A stretch of DNA of 33,793 nt from Sphingomonadaceae bacterium (GTDB taxonomy: Bacteria > Pseudomonadota > Alphaproteobacteria > Sphingomonadales > Sphingomonadaceae), in assembly GCA_947451875.1 (NCBI GenBank), contig CANGBE010000002.1:1-33793 (forward strand), written 5' to 3'. Below are positions 31,277 to 33,793 of the stretch, one piece after another (the first letter of the stretch is position 1; every line of letters starts with the position of its first letter). The notes beneath the pieces are model-generated. The model was given only the letters and a program-made list of their open reading frames with translations. It ran no database searches and was not told the DNA's origin. Made by a program: the position numbers and the translations under genes.

Positions 31277-33793
31277 ATGAACTCGAAGATCCGCTTCGCG
31301 GCGAACTCGTCGCTTGTCGCCATCGGCCTCGTATGGAGCGCCGCCGCTTTCGCGCAGGCCAAGCCTGCTGCTGATGATCAGGCCGCCGATGATGCCGCCG
31401 CGACCAAGGAAATCGTCGTTACCGGCTCGAGCATCAAGGGCGTTGCTCCGGTTGGTTCGAACCTCGTCACTGTCGGCAAGGATGACATCGCCAAGCTGGG
31501 CGCCAACACTGTCCAGCAGGTGCTGAAGTCGGTTCCCGCCGTTGTCGGTCTCAACAGCCCAGGCCAAGGCGGCTTCGGTTCGTTTGACGGCGCGGGCACC
31601 AATGCCCCGACCATCCATAGCCTTGGCGCTTCGGCTTCGAACTCCACGCTGATCCTGCTCAACGGCCACCGCATGCCAGTTGGTGGCGCGAACCACGTGC
31701 TCGCCGATCCCAACATCGTTCCGCCGATGATGCTGCAGCGCGTGGAAGTTCTTTCGGACGGCGCCTCGTCGGTTTACGGATCTGACGCCGTTGCCGGTGT
31801 TATTAACTTCATCACCCGCCGCGATCTCGATGGCTTTGAAGTCAACCTGCAGAAGGGCTTTGGCAAGCAGTATGGCACGATCAACGCCGGTCTGGTTGCC
31901 GGCAAGAAGTGGGATACCGGCTCGGTTATCTTCGGCTATGCCTATTCCAACCGCGACAACCTGAGCGCGGGCGACCGCTCGTTCATGGACCCTAACCTGG
32001 TTTCGCGCGGCGGTTTCAACTTCCGTGACAACTTCTGCGGCCCCAGCGCGTCGATCACCACAGGTGGCCGCACCTACTACACACCTTATGGCGCGGGCGG
32101 CGTCAACGGCGTAGCCTATGTTCCGGCGGCAACCGGCACCGCCGTGGCCAATCAGAACGGGCAGTGCGAATACCACAGCGCCTGGGATTTGATTCCGTCG
32201 GAAGTGCGCCACAATGCGATGGTCAGCGTCCAGCAGGAAGTTGGCGATTCGCTCAAGCTGACTGGCGATATTGTCTATTCAAATCGCAAGAACGTGCAGC
32301 GCGTTTCGCGCGGCAATGCGACCGGAACGATCTTCGCTTCGGGCGCTCCCACTGGCCAGTCGAACAATCCATTTGCAACTGCGGCCTTCAACGCACTTAA
32401 CGCGGCCGAACTGGCGCGTTGGGTTGGTCTCGGCGGCACCAATACATCGGGAAACTTTGTTCCGATCACTTCGGCTGCAGTCAACTTCAACGCTGATACG
32501 CTGATGGGCCCCGGCGCCAAGATCGTCGGCAAGGATGAGACGTTCTATGCCCGTCTCGATGCTGAATATGCGATCAATGATGCATGGCATGTCAATCTGG
32601 GTGGATCGCTAAGCCGTGATCAGTCGTCGGTTGAATCGCTCAACCGCCTGAACGCCAGCGGCTTCCAGCTGGCCCTTAATGGCAAGGCTTCTGCGGTTAT
32701 CAACGGTGTGGCAAACACTGTCAGCCAGACGCTCACTGCAGCCAATGCCATCGACGTATTTGGCGGCGGTGGCACTTCAGCGGCAACGCTGGCTGGCCTC
32801 GCAGACTCGCGCGTTTACCAGATCGGCGACATGACGCTGTTCAACGCCTACGGCAAGATTGACGGCGAGCTGTTCGAACTGCCCGGCGGCAAGGCCAAGA
32901 TCGCCATCGGCGGCGAATATTCGAAGTACTCGCTTGAGCAGAACACGGTTCAGCCGAACGGCTTGGGCGCTGCCTCGTTCAACTCGCTGGCCTATGTCCT
33001 GCACTATGGCCGCAATGTAAAATCGGGCTATGCTGAGCTTTACCTGCCGCTGGTTGGTCCGGAGCAGAACATACCTGGCATCTACAAGCTCGACATCAAC
33101 CTTTCGGGCCGCACTGATAGCTACAGCGACGTTGGCAGCACGACCAATCCCAAGATCGCCGCCAACTGGGAAGTGATCGAAGGTATTCGTTTGCGCGGCA
33201 ACTGGGCCAAGAGCTTTGTTGCTCCCGCGCTAACCTCGGTCGGTTCGAACGCAGTGGGCCGCACGGGTGAATCGAGCTTCACAACCTCGGGTAATGTTAC
33301 CCTGCCTTACTCGATCTTCCCGAATGCCGCAGCAGCAGCTGGCGCAGGCTGCGTTTCCACGGCGACGTCTTGCACGATCAACGGAGCCAACTTCGGCATT
33401 CAGATCAACGGCGGCAATGGCGCTCTGGTTCCGCAGAAGGGCAAGGCCTGGTCAATCGGTCTGGATATCGCACCGCCATCGCTGCGTGGCCTGCGCATTT
33501 CGGTCACCTATTGGAACAACAAGCTGACCGGCGGCGTCACGGCTCCGGCTCTGTCGCTGATCACCAGCTCGTCGGCCCTGTCCCAGTTCCTCACCGTCTA
33601 TCCCACCGGCGCTACGGCAGCCCAGATTGCCGCAGCTACGGCAACCTTGCCGCAGACCGGCGTAGTTGGCGGTGGCGCCGGTTCCAGCGTCAGCGGTACG
33701 GTCAACCCGATCTACTTCATCTACTCGAACCAGCAGCAGAACGTGCTCAACCTCGATGTCTCTGGCGTCGACGTTTCGGCATCCTACAAGCTG
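31277..33793 (+). CDS. TonB-dependent outer-membrane receptor, truncated by the window end
   Basis: The frame is open from the ATG at 31277 to the last base (839 codons) with no stop, so the C-terminus is missing. GGGAGGGGA precedes the start. A signal peptide (about 1-25, ending AAAFAQ) is followed by an Asp/Ala linker and a TonB-box-like KEIVVTGSSIKG. The plug domain includes DDIAKLGANTVQQVLKSVPAV, STLILLNGHRMPVGG and QRVEVLSDGASSVYGSDAVAGVINFITRR, the usual receptor signature. It is of a different subtype from the receptor at 1379-4327. It lies behind a TetR-type operator with a good -35. Import of an aromatic ester or related plant compound is the likely role by context. Confidence 0.92.
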   Translation, partial: MNSKIRFAANSSLVAIGLVWSAAAFAQAKPAADDQAADDAAATKEIVVTGSSIKGVAPVGSNLVTVGKDDIAKLGANTVQQVLKSVPAVVGLNSPGQGGFGSFDGAGTNAPTIHSLGASASNSTLILLNGHRMPVGGANHVLADPNIVPPMMLQRVEVLSDGASSVYGSDAVAGVINFITRRDLDGFEVNLQKGFGKQYGTINAGLVAGKKWDTGSVIFGYAYSNRDNLSAGDRSFMDPNLVSRGGFNFRDNFCGPSASITTGGRTYYTPYGAGGVNGVAYVPAATGTAVANQNGQCEYHSAWDLIPSEVRHNAMVSVQQEVGDSLKLTGDIVYSNRKNVQRVSRGNATGTIFASGAPTGQSNNPFATAAFNALNAAELARWVGLGGTNTSGNFVPITSAAVNFNADTLMGPGAKIVGKDETFYARLDAEYAINDAWHVNLGGSLSRDQSSVESLNRLNASGFQLALNGKASAVINGVANTVSQTLTAANAIDVFGGGGTSAATLAGLADSRVYQIGDMTLFNAYGKIDGELFELPGGKAKIAIGGEYSKYSLEQNTVQPNGLGAASFNSLAYVLHYGRNVKSGYAELYLPLVGPEQNIPGIYKLDINLSGRTDSYSDVGSTTNPKIAANWEVIEGIRLRGNWAKSFVAPALTSVGSNAVGRTGESSFTTSGNVTLPYSIFPNAAAAAGAGCVSTATSCTINGANFGIQINGGNGALVPQKGKAWSIGLDIAPPSLRGLRISVTYWNNKLTGGVTAPALSLITSSSALSQFLTVYPTGATAAQIAAATATLPQTGVVGGGAGSSVSGTVNPIYFIYSNQQQNVLNLDVSGVDVSASYKL

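Overview
The window looks like a carbon-utilisation island from a sphingomonad-type alphaproteobacterium (Novosphingobium/Sphingobium-like). The basis is high-GC codon use, two large TonB-dependent receptors with Ala/Gln-rich leaders, a sphingomonad-style ferulate pathway and a PQQ dehydrogenase. I see no tRNA, rRNA, CRISPR array, insertion sequence or phage gene, and no gene-free stretch longer than about 250 bases. Species was not determined. All assignments come from reading the sequence, without database searches.

Region 1 (1-14768) is a pectin/galacturonate block. After a partial exported protein at the left edge come an exported esterase and a TonB-dependent receptor (minus strand), then a divergent secreted pectate lyase (plus). 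Next is a minus-strand operon: an RpiB-fold isomerase, a KduD-like reductase, KDG kinase and an exported type-B carboxylesterase. A LacI-family regulator is divergent from altronate dehydratase, a FAH-superfamily hydratase-like protein and a hexuronate-type MFS permease. Four near-identical sites, TGACACCGGTTWCC, sit in front of exactly these transcription units and fit the operator of the LacI regulator. Together the genes would bring in pectin fragments, cut and de-esterify them, and convert both unsaturated and saturated galacturonate to KDG and KDPG.

Region 2 (14800-18483) is a single long putA (proline to glutamate).

Region 3 (18523-24222) is a ferulate block. It holds vanillin dehydrogenase, a DUF3237 protein and an amidohydrolase-2 protein in one operon; a convergent MarR regulator; and, divergent from marR, feruloyl-CoA hydratase/lyase and feruloyl-CoA synthetase. 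Three perfect inverted repeats, GCTAT-N5-ATAGC, lie at the vdh promoter and in the marR/ech gap.

Region 4 (24344-33793) is a third regulon. It contains a TetR regulator, an exported alpha/beta hydrolase with a small cytochrome c, a PQQ-dependent dehydrogenase with a ThuA-like protein, a type II dehydroquinase with an MFS transporter, and a second TonB-dependent receptor that runs off the right end. Three TGTAC-N6-GTACA-like palindromes lie in front of these units. The gene set suggests use of hydroxycinnamoyl-quinate esters such as chlorogenate: ester cleavage, hydroxycinnamate to the Region 3 enzymes, quinate to 3-dehydroquinate and 3-dehydroshikimate. This is my inference; the substrate is not shown by sequence alone.

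Overall, three local regulators (LacI, MarR, TetR), each with its own recognisable operator set, appear to divide one plant cell-wall island into pectin, ferulate and putative phenolic-ester/quinate modules.
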